A DNA stretch of 64,000 nt from Lactiplantibacillus songbeiensis (lineage in GTDB: Bacteria > Bacillota > Bacilli > Lactobacillales > Lactobacillaceae): contig NZ_BJDL01000018.1 of assembly GCF_005405125.1 (NCBI RefSeq), forward strand, positions 43,565 to 107,564, read 5' to 3'. Every line of letters starts with the position of its first letter. The stretch's first letter is position 1. The notes under the pieces were generated by a model. It searched no databases. It was given only the letters and a program-made list of their open reading frames with translations, and was not told the origin of the DNA. The position numbers and the translations under genes were made by a program. Below are positions 56,687 to 64,000 of the stretch, piece after piece.

Positions 56687-57223
56687 ATGAGCAAAACATT
56701 TAAAACTTTAGACGACTTTTTAGGCACCCACTTTATTTATACTTACGATAATGGCTGGGAATACGAATGGTATGCCAAGAATGACCATACCGTTGATTAC
56801 CGGATTCACGGCGGCATGGTGGCCGGTCGTTGGGTCAAAGATCAAGAAGCTAACATCGTGATGTTAACCGCTGGTATTTATAAAGTCGCCTGGACAGAAC
56901 CAACCGGAACCGACGTTGCTTTAGACTTCTTACCTAATGAAGGCAAAGTCAATGGGACCATCTTCTTCCCAAAATGGGTTCAAGAACATCCTGAAATCAC
57001 CGTTACCTTCCAAAATGAACATATTGATGTCATGGAAGCGGCCCGTGAAAAGTATGCCACTTATCCTAAACTGGTCGTCCCTGAATTTGCGACGATCACT
57101 TACATGGGTAACGCTGGCCAAGACAACGATGAGGTCATTAGTGAAGCGCCTTACGCCGGTTTACCAGATGATATTCGTAACGGCAACTACTTCGATGCCG
57201 ATTACCACCGAATCAAAAAATAA
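56687..57223 (+). CDS. padC: Phenolic acid decarboxylase
   Basis: A 178-residue beta-barrel enzyme that decarboxylates p-coumaric, caffeic and ferulic acids to vinyl phenols. Blocks [20 protein letters not shown] and [18 protein letters not shown], with the catalytic Tyr/Glu/Arg region, are typical. The ATG at 56687 gives the usual family length; the upstream TTG is too close to GAAGG. It detoxifies plant phenolics and is probably induced by them through PadR. Confidence 0.96.
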   Translation: MSKTFKTLDDFLGTHFIYTYDNGWEYEWYAKNDHTVDYRIHGGMVAGRWVKDQEANIVMLTAGIYKVAWTEPTGTDVALDFLPNEGKVNGTIFFPKWVQEHPEITVTFQNEHIDVMEAAREKYATYPKLVVPEFATITYMGNAGQDNDEVISEAPYAGLPDDIRNGNYFDADYHRIKK

Positions 57224-57242
57224 TTGTTTCACGTGAAACATC

Positions 57243-57288
57243 AAAGCGACCGTCACTGATGAAAATTCATCAATAACGATCGCTTTTT
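57243..57288 (+). terminator. padC terminator
   Basis: Stem AAAGCGA...TGATGAA / TTCATCA...TCGCTTT followed by TT; it lies 20 bp after the padC stop. Confidence 0.8.
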
Positions 57289-57330
57289 ATTTTTTAATCG
57301 TGTTAGAAATCGTTTATCTACTATAGAAGC

Positions 57331-58131
57331 TTAATCGTTAGTCACATCGAGTTGGACACTGCCAAGGTTTTGATCAAAATCAGCTTGCCAATGACCAGCC
57401 GTTAAGAATGGTGGTAAGACAAAGGTCCCGGAAGAAACCCGTTGACCAGCTGTTAACGATTTGCCTTGCGCCGCCAGTTTGCCCACTAACCAGTGCAATG
57501 ATTTTAACGGATTGCCTAAAACTTCACTGGCCACCCCATCTTTTAAATGTTCATTATCATGCGTAAGACTGCATTTGACAGTCGCCACCGCATCAACGGA
57601 AGCAAACTGCTGATCAGTATCGCGTTCTTCACCATAGACCACTAACCCGCCAACCGCGGCATCGGCCACCACTAAGTTCTTCGGTAAATCTGGGAACCAG
57701 TCAGCAAAACGTGAATCTGGTAGTTCCAGTCCCGGTGCAACCGTCGTCTTATGCCGTAACTCATCTAAAGAATCATCCGGTGAAAGCTTTTCCTTGGCTT
57801 TAAAGACCAATTCAACTTCTACTAGTGGCGTCATTAACTGGCCTAACCGCACCGTCGTGGGCGCCGCTAAGAAATGATTGCTGAATTGTGCTCCGTACAA
57901 CGGTGCATGCGCATCAAACATTTTTTGGGTCTCTTCGCTAGTTAACGACACTTTATAACCGCCAACCGGTTGATTCTTGAGAGTGGTCAGTTGCGCTTGG
58001 ACGCGATAAGCTGCATCCTCATCTGCAACGGTGTCAGTAAAGTCGGCCATGGTTAACGCATGTTGTGTCTGGTAAGCATCAAATAATTGTTGGGCAAATT
58101 GTGTTTCTGTTTCAGTAGTCGTTGTTGTCAT
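57331..58131 (-). CDS. MhpD-like 2-keto-4-pentenoate hydratase family protein
   Basis: A 266-residue protein of the fumarylacetoacetate hydrolase-like MhpD group: VGGYKVSLTSEETQKMF, LVEVELVFKAKEKL (metal-binding Glu pair) and GNPLKSLHWLVGKLAAQGKSL with the family end SSGTFVLPPFLTAG. It would hydrate or decarboxylate a 2-keto acid, but no aromatic meta-cleavage genes are near. The ATG at 58131 follows GGAG by 8 bp. A T-box leader lies about 330 bp upstream in the same direction, suggesting control by charged tRNA, which is unusual for this family. Confidence 0.82.
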   Translation of the reverse strand: MTTTTTETETQFAQQLFDAYQTQHALTMADFTDTVADEDAAYRVQAQLTTLKNQPVGGYKVSLTSEETQKMFDAHAPLYGAQFSNHFLAAPTTVRLGQLMTPLVEVELVFKAKEKLSPDDSLDELRHKTTVAPGLELPDSRFADWFPDLPKNLVVADAAVGGLVVYGEERDTDQQFASVDAVATVKCSLTHDNEHLKDGVASEVLGNPLKSLHWLVGKLAAQGKSLTAGQRVSSGTFVLPPFLTAGHWQADFDQNLGSVQLDVTND

Positions 58132-58185
58132 AAGCGTGATCTCCATTTCTATGTGTTGGTACTTAGTTACTATGCTATGTGTATG

Positions 58186-58227
58186 CTAAAATATGTTTTT
58201 TTCTATGTTCTTTTCTATGTTTTTCAT
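58186..58227 (-). other. Possible 13-codon leader peptide with AUA codons
   Basis: The minus strand reads ATG then MKNIEKNIEKNIF and TAG, with three rare Ile AUA codons in a repeated KNIE pattern, between the T-box and the MhpD-like start. No clear ribosome site precedes it. It may be a chance product of the repeated ACATAGAAAA sequence. Its isoleucine content matches the proposed Ile specifier of the T-box. Confidence 0.25.
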
Positions 58228-58461
58228 TATGTGTCCGCATGCCGCGGCCTTAAAGTACTATGTGTTGTTACGATGTGAGCGTCTAAATGCGACGCGTTAT
58301 GTGTCCCGATTAACTTAGTATTGACCTACTATTAACCATCTTTGGAGGACTTGAATCCGCAAAGTTTGGTTGACCAATCGGCTAGCTATCCGACTTACGC
58401 CCCTTGGGTAACTAGCCACCCGAATGTCCGATTCCACTGTCCTCACCACCTTTAATTGACA

Positions 58462-58760
58462 ACAAAAAAACGTCCTTCACGAGCTCCATTGAGTTCGTTA
58501 AAGGACGTTGATAAAACGGGTTACCACCTTTGTTCGCGTTGACCTCACAGCCAACACCTTAGCGCGTACAGCCAAACGGCGATACGCCGGTACACTAATG
58601 GGCACCATCCAGAACCGCCTCCATTGCTTTCGGGGTTCAACTCAAAGGTGATCTTATATTAAGTCGCCATGACTGCCTTGCACCAATCTGCAGCTCGCTA
58701 ACTAGGTGATCTTAATACCGTTCCTTCTCGAAGTCTTTAATCTAAATTTAATTAATGATT
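58462..58760 (-). promoter_or_regulatory. T-box riboswitch leader (specifier probably AUC, Ile)
   Basis: On the minus strand it has Stem I with the distal-loop motif GGTGCAAG, and a specifier loop AAGATCACC with AUC followed by A (58650-58652). The conserved T-box AAAGGTGGTAACC is near 58520-58533, and a terminator ACGTCCTT / AAGGACGT with TTTTTTT lies at 58462-58510. Uncharged tRNA binding would favour antitermination. The next gene in the same direction is the MhpD-like gene. T-box identity is strong; the amino acid call rests on loop alignment by eye. Confidence 0.82.
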
Positions 58761-58762
58761 AG

Positions 58763-58791
58763 AGTTTAGCGCCGGTTTTTCGACTTGTCAA
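58763..58791 (-). promoter_or_regulatory. Promoter of the T-box transcript
   Basis: TTGACA (complement of 58786-58791), 17 bp, then TAAACT (complement of 58763-58768), just upstream of the T-box Stem I. Confidence 0.7.
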
Positions 58792-58908
58792 GCTAAATTA
58801 TTAAAAAAAGATGAGATTGTTTTAAAATCCCAGTTAAGCTTTTCCCGACGCCCCAGCCTTCTCAGACGACTATGATATAATAGGCTGGAAAATATGAGGT
58901 GAATAGAA

Positions 58909-59460
58909 ATGAAAAAGAATCGTTTATGGGCGATTATTGGGACCATTGTTGTTGTGGCCGTAATCGTGATCGGGGGCTGGTTAGCAACTAATCAGCATGG
59001 CAGCAAGACGACTAAGTCCAGTAGTAGTCAACCAACAACGCAAGCAGCTTTAAAGCCCGCTTACGTTAAGAAGACGGTCCGGGTAACCAACCGTTTATGG
59101 TATATTGCTGGTAGTATCAAGAAGCCGAACAGTGGGAACGGCATGGAAGCTTATGACTTCAAAAAGAACGGTAAAGTCGTCATTTATAACATTCCAAAGT
59201 TTTATAGTAGTAAAGCCGCTGCTAAAAAGGCTAATAATTTGAACGTCTCTGGTACCGTCAATTACACGGTCAGCCAGAATAAAAAACAACAAACGGTCGT
59301 CAAACTCAAAGGGAAGCTCTCTGGTATTGATTTTGCTCAGACGTTAACCTTGAAAAAGACCGTTAACGGCACTAATGGCAAGCTACAATTAACAGGCTAC
59401 CATGTGGCCCGCGACGTTGATAAAGACGTCACCCAAGCTGTTTTTGTCCGCGTTAAATAA
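58909..59460 (+). CDS. Small membrane-anchored or exported protein, unknown function
   Basis: A 183-residue protein with an N-terminal hydrophobic helix (LWAIIGTIVVVAVIVIGGWL) after a short basic start, then a Ser/Thr-rich linker and a Lys-rich extracellular domain of about 140 residues with no motif I know. No lipobox Cys is present, so it is probably anchored by the uncleaved helix. It stands alone between the divergent T-box transcript and a strong terminator. Confidence 0.65.
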   Translation: MKKNRLWAIIGTIVVVAVIVIGGWLATNQHGSKTTKSSSSQPTTQAALKPAYVKKTVRVTNRLWYIAGSIKKPNSGNGMEAYDFKKNGKVVIYNIPKFYSSKAAAKKANNLNVSGTVNYTVSQNKKQQTVVKLKGKLSGIDFAQTLTLKKTVNGTNGKLQLTGYHVARDVDKDVTQAVFVRVK

Positions 59461-59470
59461 TCTCAATCAT

Positions 59471-59507
59471 AAAAAAGTGAGCTGGAAACCCCAGTTCACT
59501 TTTTTTG
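59471..59507. terminator. Bidirectional terminator
   Basis: Stem AAAAAAGTGAGCTGG / CCAGTTCACTTTTTT between convergent genes. Confidence 0.88.
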
Positions 59508-59517
59508 ATAGTTAAAT

Positions 59518-59985
59518 TCAGTTTTCTGAACTATCTTGTTTTATACGAATATACTGCTCAGTATGCGTATCCCGCAACGTATAATTTGGCGGTAACGCAT
59601 CGCGGTCCGCCTTAACAATCTGAAAGCCAACCCGACGATAAAACCGCAACGCCGACTCATTTTCCATCACACATTTCAACGTTAACGGGGCCGTGGCATA
59701 CTGCCGTAATTCCGTTAGCAAGGCCGCGCCGACCCCTTGTTGTCGAAAGTCAGGGGCGACAAATAGTAGATGAATAAAGTTAGCTAACCGATAAAATGAA
59801 CTAAAACCGGCCTGCTGACCATCAATCCAGGCCACCAGAATCAATTCCCCGCGACTATCTTGCTCAAAATCAGCTAACTTTGGCTGCGTCACCCAAGGAA
59901 AATCCTGTTGCCGATCAATTAGATAGATCTGTGCTAAGGCTGCATAATCTGCTGCCGTTGCCGGTTTAATTTGAATCATTGCCAT
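59518..59985 (-). CDS. GNAT-family N-acetyltransferase
   Basis: A 155-residue acetyltransferase. The acetyl-CoA-binding motif is LFVAPDFRQQGVGAALLTEL, followed by CVMENESALRFYRRVGFQIV, the usual late GNAT block. The substrate is unknown. It is a single gene, convergent with the small exported protein. Confidence 0.85.
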   Translation of the reverse strand: MAMIQIKPATAADYAALAQIYLIDRQQDFPWVTQPKLADFEQDSRGELILVAWIDGQQAGFSSFYRLANFIHLLFVAPDFRQQGVGAALLTELRQYATAPLTLKCVMENESALRFYRRVGFQIVKADRDALPPNYTLRDTHTEQYIRIKQDSSEN

Positions 59986-60285
59986 TATTCAGCACCCCCA
60001 TTGCGTCCGTCATTGCTTCTTATTATGCGAGTTTGCTGGATAAAAAACAATCTTTTAACGATTAGCCTATCCTTCAAGTATACTAATTAATTTTCCTTAA
60101 AACAGACTTTTGTGATACCTCATTCTATAATCGCCTCAGCAGGCTATACTGATTATTTTTGGACTTTAATCAAGGCCTCATAGCTGTCATTTATTTAGCA
60201 CCTCTGACACGCCCCTTAACTAGCTTCAAACCCGCAGTAGCGGTATAATACGGTAATAATCTGTCATGATGAAAGTAGGGGAACC
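59986..60285. other. Intergenic region between GNAT and degV
   Basis: No gene or repeat seen. A TATAAT at 60244-60249, with a weak -35 (TAGCTT, 60221-60226), is a plausible degV promoter about 35 bp before its ATG. Confidence 0.4.
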
Positions 60286-61155
60286 ATGCGAACAGCAATT
60301 GTAACCGATAGTGCAAGTTATCTATCAGCAGAAGCTATCAAAAAGTACGACATTCACGTTGTACCGATCACGGTCATCTTTGGCCAACAAACATATTTAG
60401 AAAATGTTGAAATGACGTCCAAAGAATTCTACGAACGGATGCGCACTGCGCCCGAATTGCCAACAACGACACAAATCACGTTGGGACAAATGCAACAAAT
60501 GTACGACCAATTAGCCGCTGAAGGTTACGATGCCGTTATCAGTATCCACCTATCTTCTGGAATCACCAGCTTCATCACGAATCTGGAGAGCTACTTACCC
60601 AATATTACGAATATCAAAGTCTACCCGTTTGATTCCTTGATTACTGCGGGCGGTGAAGCGTATATGGCCTTATTAGCCGCTAAGTTAATCGCTGCGGGGC
60701 AAACACCTGAGCAAGTCATCACACAATTAGAAGTATTGCGCGACACGACTGAGGTTTACTTTGTCGTTGACAATCTCAGTCACCTCGTGCGTACCGGCCG
60801 TTTATCAAACGCTTCCGGTTTAGTCGGGAACCTCTTACGTATCAAACCCGTCCTGACCTTTGAAGATGGGAAAATCGTGGCGATTCAAAAAGAGAGAACG
60901 ATGCGGCGAGCGTATCAAGCTATCAAGGCCAAGCTAGCGGCGGCCATTGATGCCGCCGATTATCCGCTACGGGTCACTATCGAAAATGGGAATAATCCCA
61001 AGATGCAAGCTGAATGGACCGCTGACCTAGAAGCTAGCTTTCCAGGTATTAAGATCGTTGAAGGCGAAATTGGCCCAGTGGTCGGTGTGCATGTTGGCGA
61101 AGGCGTGATGGGCTTAATCTGGGCTCGTGATTGGGAACAATGGCCTACTAAATAA
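60286..61155 (+). CDS. DegV-family fatty-acid-binding protein (FakB-like)
   Basis: A 289-residue DegV protein: TAIVTDSASYLSAEAIKKYDI at the start, PTTTQITLGQMQQMYDQL, ISIHLSSGITSF and the VRTGRLSNASGLVGNLLRIKP signature. Such proteins bind a fatty acid and hand it to the kinase FakA for phospholipid synthesis. It is full length, single gene, with GGGG before the ATG. Confidence 0.9.
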   Translation: MRTAIVTDSASYLSAEAIKKYDIHVVPITVIFGQQTYLENVEMTSKEFYERMRTAPELPTTTQITLGQMQQMYDQLAAEGYDAVISIHLSSGITSFITNLESYLPNITNIKVYPFDSLITAGGEAYMALLAAKLIAAGQTPEQVITQLEVLRDTTEVYFVVDNLSHLVRTGRLSNASGLVGNLLRIKPVLTFEDGKIVAIQKERTMRRAYQAIKAKLAAAIDAADYPLRVTIENGNNPKMQAEWTADLEASFPGIKIVEGEIGPVVGVHVGEGVMGLIWARDWEQWPTK

Positions 61156-61163
61156 TGCAAAGC

Positions 61164-61203
61164 AAAAGAGCAAGCTGACTAAACAGTCAACTTGTTCTTT
61201 TTT
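61164..61203. terminator. Bidirectional terminator
   Basis: Stem AAAAGAGCAAG.TGACT / AGTCAACTTGTTCTTTT with T run, between degV and the convergent XRE gene. Confidence 0.85.
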
Positions 61204-61208
61204 AAAGC

Positions 61209-61601
61209 TTACTTTTTCTTTGCTTTTTTCTTTTTGCCTTTTTTCTTAGGTTTAACTGTTGGCTGGGCCTGCTTTGCCACTAACTTACGGGCCTTTTTCA
61301 GTAATTTCTGTTGACCCACCGCGTCTAATTGTTGCCACAACGTTGTTAACTCATCATCAATAACCGGCGTGACCGGACTGTCCGTTGTTGATTCAACAAC
61401 GGGTTCAGTGCCTAACAACCAATCTGGATTAACCGCCAATGCTTGCGCCAAGGTCGTAACCTTATCATGCTTCGCCACATATTTGCTGCTCAACCATTGA
61501 CTGATTGAGGAGCGACCAATACCCGTTTGCTTTGATAATTGGGCGGAAGTCACATTGGCTTGTTGCATTGCCGTTTTTAACCGATCTGCAAAAACACTCA
61601 T
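61209..61601 (-). CDS. XRE-family regulator with lysine-rich tail
   Basis: A 130-residue protein. The first 65 residues form an XRE helix-turn-helix (TSAQLSKQTGIGRSSISQWLSS), then a Thr/Asp linker and a short helical part (DELTTLWQQLDAVGQQKLL). The last 16 residues are almost all Lys (KKKGKKKKAKKK). The tail could add nonspecific nucleic-acid binding. It is encoded 21 bp after pepC in the same direction and may be co-transcribed. The target is unknown. Confidence 0.78.
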   Translation of the reverse strand: MSVFADRLKTAMQQANVTSAQLSKQTGIGRSSISQWLSSKYVAKHDKVTTLAQALAVNPDWLLGTEPVVESTTDSPVTPVIDDELTTLWQQLDAVGQQKLLKKARKLVAKQAQPTVKPKKKGKKKKAKKK

Positions 61602-61622
61602 GGACGTATTCCTCCTAATAGC

Positions 61623-62939
61623 TTAGTGCAACGGATCCCAAGCTGGCAACCGTTTAGCTGGTTCCGTCAATAATGCTTGAAATTCAGGGGCTAAGAACCG
61701 CTTGTGTACGACCACTTCATAGACATAGTCATTAAACCAATCCTGACTCATCACAAAGTAACCTTGATCGCCATTAGCGGTTCCCCAACTATTTTCAACT
61801 TTCCATTTAGTTGGCGTATCATCCACCAAGTCAACGCCCGTCAAAGTCATGGCATGGCTGACTTCGCCTTCACCCGTCTGTAGCCGTTGCGCCTTCGTTA
61901 AATGATCGTTAACACCAATCAACTTAGCCGTTTCATATAAATGCGCATCTAAATAACCTGCTTTACGATCTAGTTGCCGCAAAACATCATTCCCGAACCA
62001 AATAGTTTCGCCGGCTTGTAATTGTTGGACCGCCACATCGGTCAGTACACCCATATCAACGTTCAAGAAGGTAATTTTTTTACCACCGATAATATTGTCT
62101 TCGTCTAGTAAACTATACAACTGATTCAGTGGCTTATCCGGCGAGTTCGTGACGACCACATAATCATCCAGATCTGTTGCAAAATAATCCTTAAAGAACG
62201 CTTGTGGTGTGAGATCTGCGACTCGGTGATAGGTTTTATCGTCATCTCGGTATTCCAAATCAAACTTGGTCGGTGGTTCGCCGAAAGCATAAACCGCTAG
62301 CCGATAAACTTCTTGTAACATCGACTTTTCTAAAGACTGTAACTCAGCTTCACTCGCACCATCCATGACTAATTGCCGTAACTTTAAGCCATCTTTGCGT
62401 AATTTCCGCGACAAAACGGCTTGAAAATCACTGGTGTTGTTACTGTTATACGTCTCAGGCATGGCACTAGCGGGAACAACGCCGTATTTTTGTACAAGTC
62501 CTGCTGCCATCGCCCATTGACCACCATCTTCACCCGGATTGTCGAACAAGAACTGAACGAGTCGATCATTGATCGGTTGCCGCGCCGTTTGTTCCACATT
62601 GCGGTAAAAACTGTTTGCTCGTTCAATTTTATCCCAGAAAAATAAATAGCTTTCTGATAATTCAAAATCCTTAACATGATTTTTAGCGGCAAATTTATGC
62701 CGTAACGTGTTCAATAATGAGAACTCCCAGCAACGACCGCTATGCTTCTGATTGCTGACCTTACCAGTCGGCACTTCCACTGAAAATGTCCGGTCTAATC
62801 GGCTCGCCGCCGTCTGATCATAACTGGCGGCTTTTAAACCATTCTTGGTAATTGTCCGCGTCAATACTGGCCCCACCGGATCAGTAGCTTGTTTTGCACG
62901 CATGGCAGCCAAAGCTGATTGTGTTAATGCTATTGCCAT
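61623..62939 (-). CDS. pepC: Aminopeptidase C (bleomycin hydrolase family, C1B)
   Basis: A 438-residue cysteine aminopeptidase. The catalytic Cys is in KHSGRCWEFSLLN, the His in GEVSHAMTLTGVD and the Asn in VENSWGTANGDQGYF. It is cytoplasmic, hexameric in known members, and cleaves N-terminal residues from casein-type peptides. The ATG at 62939 is used because GGGGG sits 8 bp upstream and covers the upstream in-frame ATG. Confidence 0.95.
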   Translation of the reverse strand: MAIALTQSALAAMRAKQATDPVGPVLTRTITKNGLKAASYDQTAASRLDRTFSVEVPTGKVSNQKHSGRCWEFSLLNTLRHKFAAKNHVKDFELSESYLFFWDKIERANSFYRNVEQTARQPINDRLVQFLFDNPGEDGGQWAMAAGLVQKYGVVPASAMPETYNSNNTSDFQAVLSRKLRKDGLKLRQLVMDGASEAELQSLEKSMLQEVYRLAVYAFGEPPTKFDLEYRDDDKTYHRVADLTPQAFFKDYFATDLDDYVVVTNSPDKPLNQLYSLLDEDNIIGGKKITFLNVDMGVLTDVAVQQLQAGETIWFGNDVLRQLDRKAGYLDAHLYETAKLIGVNDHLTKAQRLQTGEGEVSHAMTLTGVDLVDDTPTKWKVENSWGTANGDQGYFVMSQDWFNDYVYEVVVHKRFLAPEFQALLTEPAKRLPAWDPLH

Positions 62940-63082
62940 TCTAATGACCCCCATTTTAAGTTTTTCGGCACTACCGATACTTCCCAGCAGCGCATGTTTG
63001 TTAATTAACTTGCCTTCAGTTTAGCCTTGTTTTAAAGCGATTTCAATTAGTGACCACAGATTTGTTTATTTATCTAAACAAA

Positions 63083-63126
63083 AATCGTTCCGCAAACTAA
63101 CCAAAACGGTTAGTTGCGCAACGATT
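63083..63126 (-). terminator. Signal peptidase gene terminator
   Basis: Stem AATCGTT...ACTAACC / GGTTAGT...AACGATT, followed on the minus strand by TTTTGTTT, 7 bp beyond the lepB stop. Confidence 0.85.
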
Positions 63127-63132
63127 ACGTTT

Positions 63133-63720
63133 TTAATATCCAATTGCATTTACATTATGCCGCTTAGTCGCGCTTGTATCCCAGAATGGGACCTTCACGA
63201 CACCTAAAACCTTTTTAGCTGGCACAAAGCCCCAATACCGACTGTCATTCGAGACCGAACGATGATCCCCTAAGACAAAATAACTATGCTTAGGAACCTT
63301 CGTCGTCTGAATCGACCATTCATTCTTATTGGACAAGCCTTGTAGGTTCCAGTCACCGGTCCCTTGCGTACGCTCAAATTGGCTAATAAACCTTTGATTG
63401 ACCTGCTTACCATTGACATAGAGCTGACCATCCCGCGAACTGACTGTATCCCCAGGCATGCCAATCACGCGCTTCACATACTTCACGTTTTTCGAAGTCG
63501 CATCCGGATCAACCCGATACGCATTGAAGACAATCACGCTCAAATGCTTGATCGCCACGGTCTTCACAACGGCGACCCGCTCATTGTTTTCCAGATTAGC
63601 TTCCATTGACGGGCCATCGACCCGGACCATTGTAAATACAAACCGCCGAATAAGTAACGCAATCAGTAGCCCCACGATGATTGGTATCACCCAGCTCATA
63701 ATCTCCTTAAACATCTTCAT
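63133..63720 (-). CDS. lepB: Signal peptidase I
   Basis: A 195-residue type I signal peptidase with one N-terminal transmembrane segment (VIPIIVGLLIALLIRRFV). The catalytic Ser is in VDGPSMEANL and the Lys in KYVKRVIGMPGDTV; the family end motifs LGDHRSVSNDSRYWGFV are present. It removes signal peptides from exported proteins at the outer membrane face. The ATG at 63720 has GGGAG 10 bp upstream. Confidence 0.94.
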   Translation of the reverse strand: MKMFKEIMSWVIPIIVGLLIALLIRRFVFTMVRVDGPSMEANLENNERVAVVKTVAIKHLSVIVFNAYRVDPDATSKNVKYVKRVIGMPGDTVSSRDGQLYVNGKQVNQRFISQFERTQGTGDWNLQGLSNKNEWSIQTTKVPKHSYFVLGDHRSVSNDSRYWGFVPAKKVLGVVKVPFWDTSATKRHNVNAIGY

Positions 63721-63845
63721 CAACCAAATTCTCCCTTTACCTGCATACAGATTCTCAATTATTATAATCCAATTAATAGTCGTTGTCTGTTAATGCTGGG
63801 CCCTTTAGTGAAATTTAGTGATTTACGACTAAATAGACACTACGC

Positions 63846-63922
63846 TTGGTACTAGTTGAAATTGCCGCCTGCCGGTTGGTTCCTAAAATGCTGGAACGCC
63901 ATGGGCCATTTTGAAGCCAAAG
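63846..63922. repeat. MITE-like intergenic repeat, copy R5 (interrupted)
   Basis: It starts with the terminal sequence TTGGTACTAGTTG and follows R1 through GGCCATTTTGAAGCCAAAG, where the match stops abruptly at about 63922 because an IS element begins. Confidence 0.7.
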
Positions 63923-64000
63923 CTGAGGCGTACCCCAAAAGTTGGAACTTATAATTTAACAGTTTGTTGTTCGAACACTACTGGTGATAAGTCGTTCAGT
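63923..64000 (-). mobile_element. IS3-family element, one end only (runs off window)
   Basis: The sequence after the R5 break starts TGAGGCGTACCCCAAAAG, looks like an IS terminus, and is followed on the minus strand by the 3' end of a transposase frame. The other end and the target duplication lie beyond the window. Confidence 0.7.
63949..64000 (-). CDS. IS3-family transposase OrfB, C-terminal end
   Basis: The visible last codons read LNDLSPVVFEQQTVKL then stop, matching the usual LSPVxF/Y end of IS3-family OrfB (DDE) transposases. Only 16 residues are in the window, so the subgroup cannot be assigned. Confidence 0.65.
   Translation of the reverse strand, partial: LNDLSPVVFEQQTVKL

Noticed and set aside
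58441..58800. T-box serving the plus-strand exported protein at 58909
   Set aside because: The conserved T-box motif, the terminator T run and the promoter all read on the minus strand, toward the MhpD-like gene.

Overview
The window looks like chromosomal DNA of a lactic acid bacterium of the Lactiplantibacillus plantarum group (L. plantarum, L. pentosus or a close relative). The signs are class II galT in a gal cluster, a D-xylulose/fructose-6-P phosphoketolase, a fused adhE, divergent padR/phenolic acid decarboxylase, PepC, Nramp-type MntH, many CcpA-type cre boxes and GGAGG ribosome binding sites. This species call is inference from gene content, because no database was searched. No rRNA, tRNA or CRISPR array is visible.

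Layout. 1-9 kb: the start of an NADH-oxidase-like gene whose redox Cys is replaced by Ser, then a galactose (Leloir) cluster: galE-galT-galR, galK, a divergent sugar:H+ symporter and galM. 9-13 kb: a SocA/Panacea-type toxin-antitoxin pair, a broken LacI gene, a UPF0303 protein, a GH1 6-phospho-beta-glucosidase and an alpha/beta hydrolase. 13.7-25.3 kb: an accessory island with an eight-gene minus-strand operon (OFA-type MFS carrier, acyl-CoA dehydrogenase, family III CoA transferase, second acyl-CoA dehydrogenase, EtfB, EtfA, acyl-CoA ligase, hotdog thioesterase). Divergent to it are a LysR regulator and a GlcD/D-lactate-dehydrogenase-like flavoprotein. It resembles the carnitine (cai/fix) reduction logic but has no hydratase, and is the best candidate here for an undescribed anaerobic enoate-reduction (electron sink) system.

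25.4-31.3 kb: a glycosylasparaginase, M20 dipeptidase, peptide-binding lipoprotein and ROK kinase group that could use GlcNAc-asparagine-type compounds, then a HAD phosphatase. 31.5-39 kb: a glucitol-type PTS (GutA, GutE, GutC, GutM) with a SorC-family regulator, a homoserine-dehydrogenase-like SAF-domain oxidoreductase and a phosphoketolase, probably a polyol-to-acetyl-phosphate pathway of unknown substrate. 39-41.5 kb: a frameshifted gene of unknown function, then a divergent RpiR regulator and NanE.

41.5-47 kb: transketolase and a PRD regulator, flanked by four copies of a cassette made of a highly structured plus-strand small RNA and a convergent minus-strand gene for a small hydrophobic protein. 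Two copies have an intact protein and two are remnants; three lie in tandem with a period of about 552 bp. This looks like a type I toxin-antitoxin-like array. 47-57 kb: adhE with Rex and cre boxes, an AbrB/RelE-type toxin-antitoxin pair with a 15-bp inverted-repeat operator, a TetR regulator, a quinone-reductase-like protein, an alpha/beta hydrolase, mntH-uspA and padR/padC. 57-64 kb: an MhpD-like hydratase behind a T-box riboswitch (specifier probably AUC, Ile), then a small exported protein, GNAT, DegV, an XRE regulator, PepC and signal peptidase I. A MITE-like intergenic repeat occurs five times in the window. The last copy is interrupted by an IS3-family element that runs off the end.
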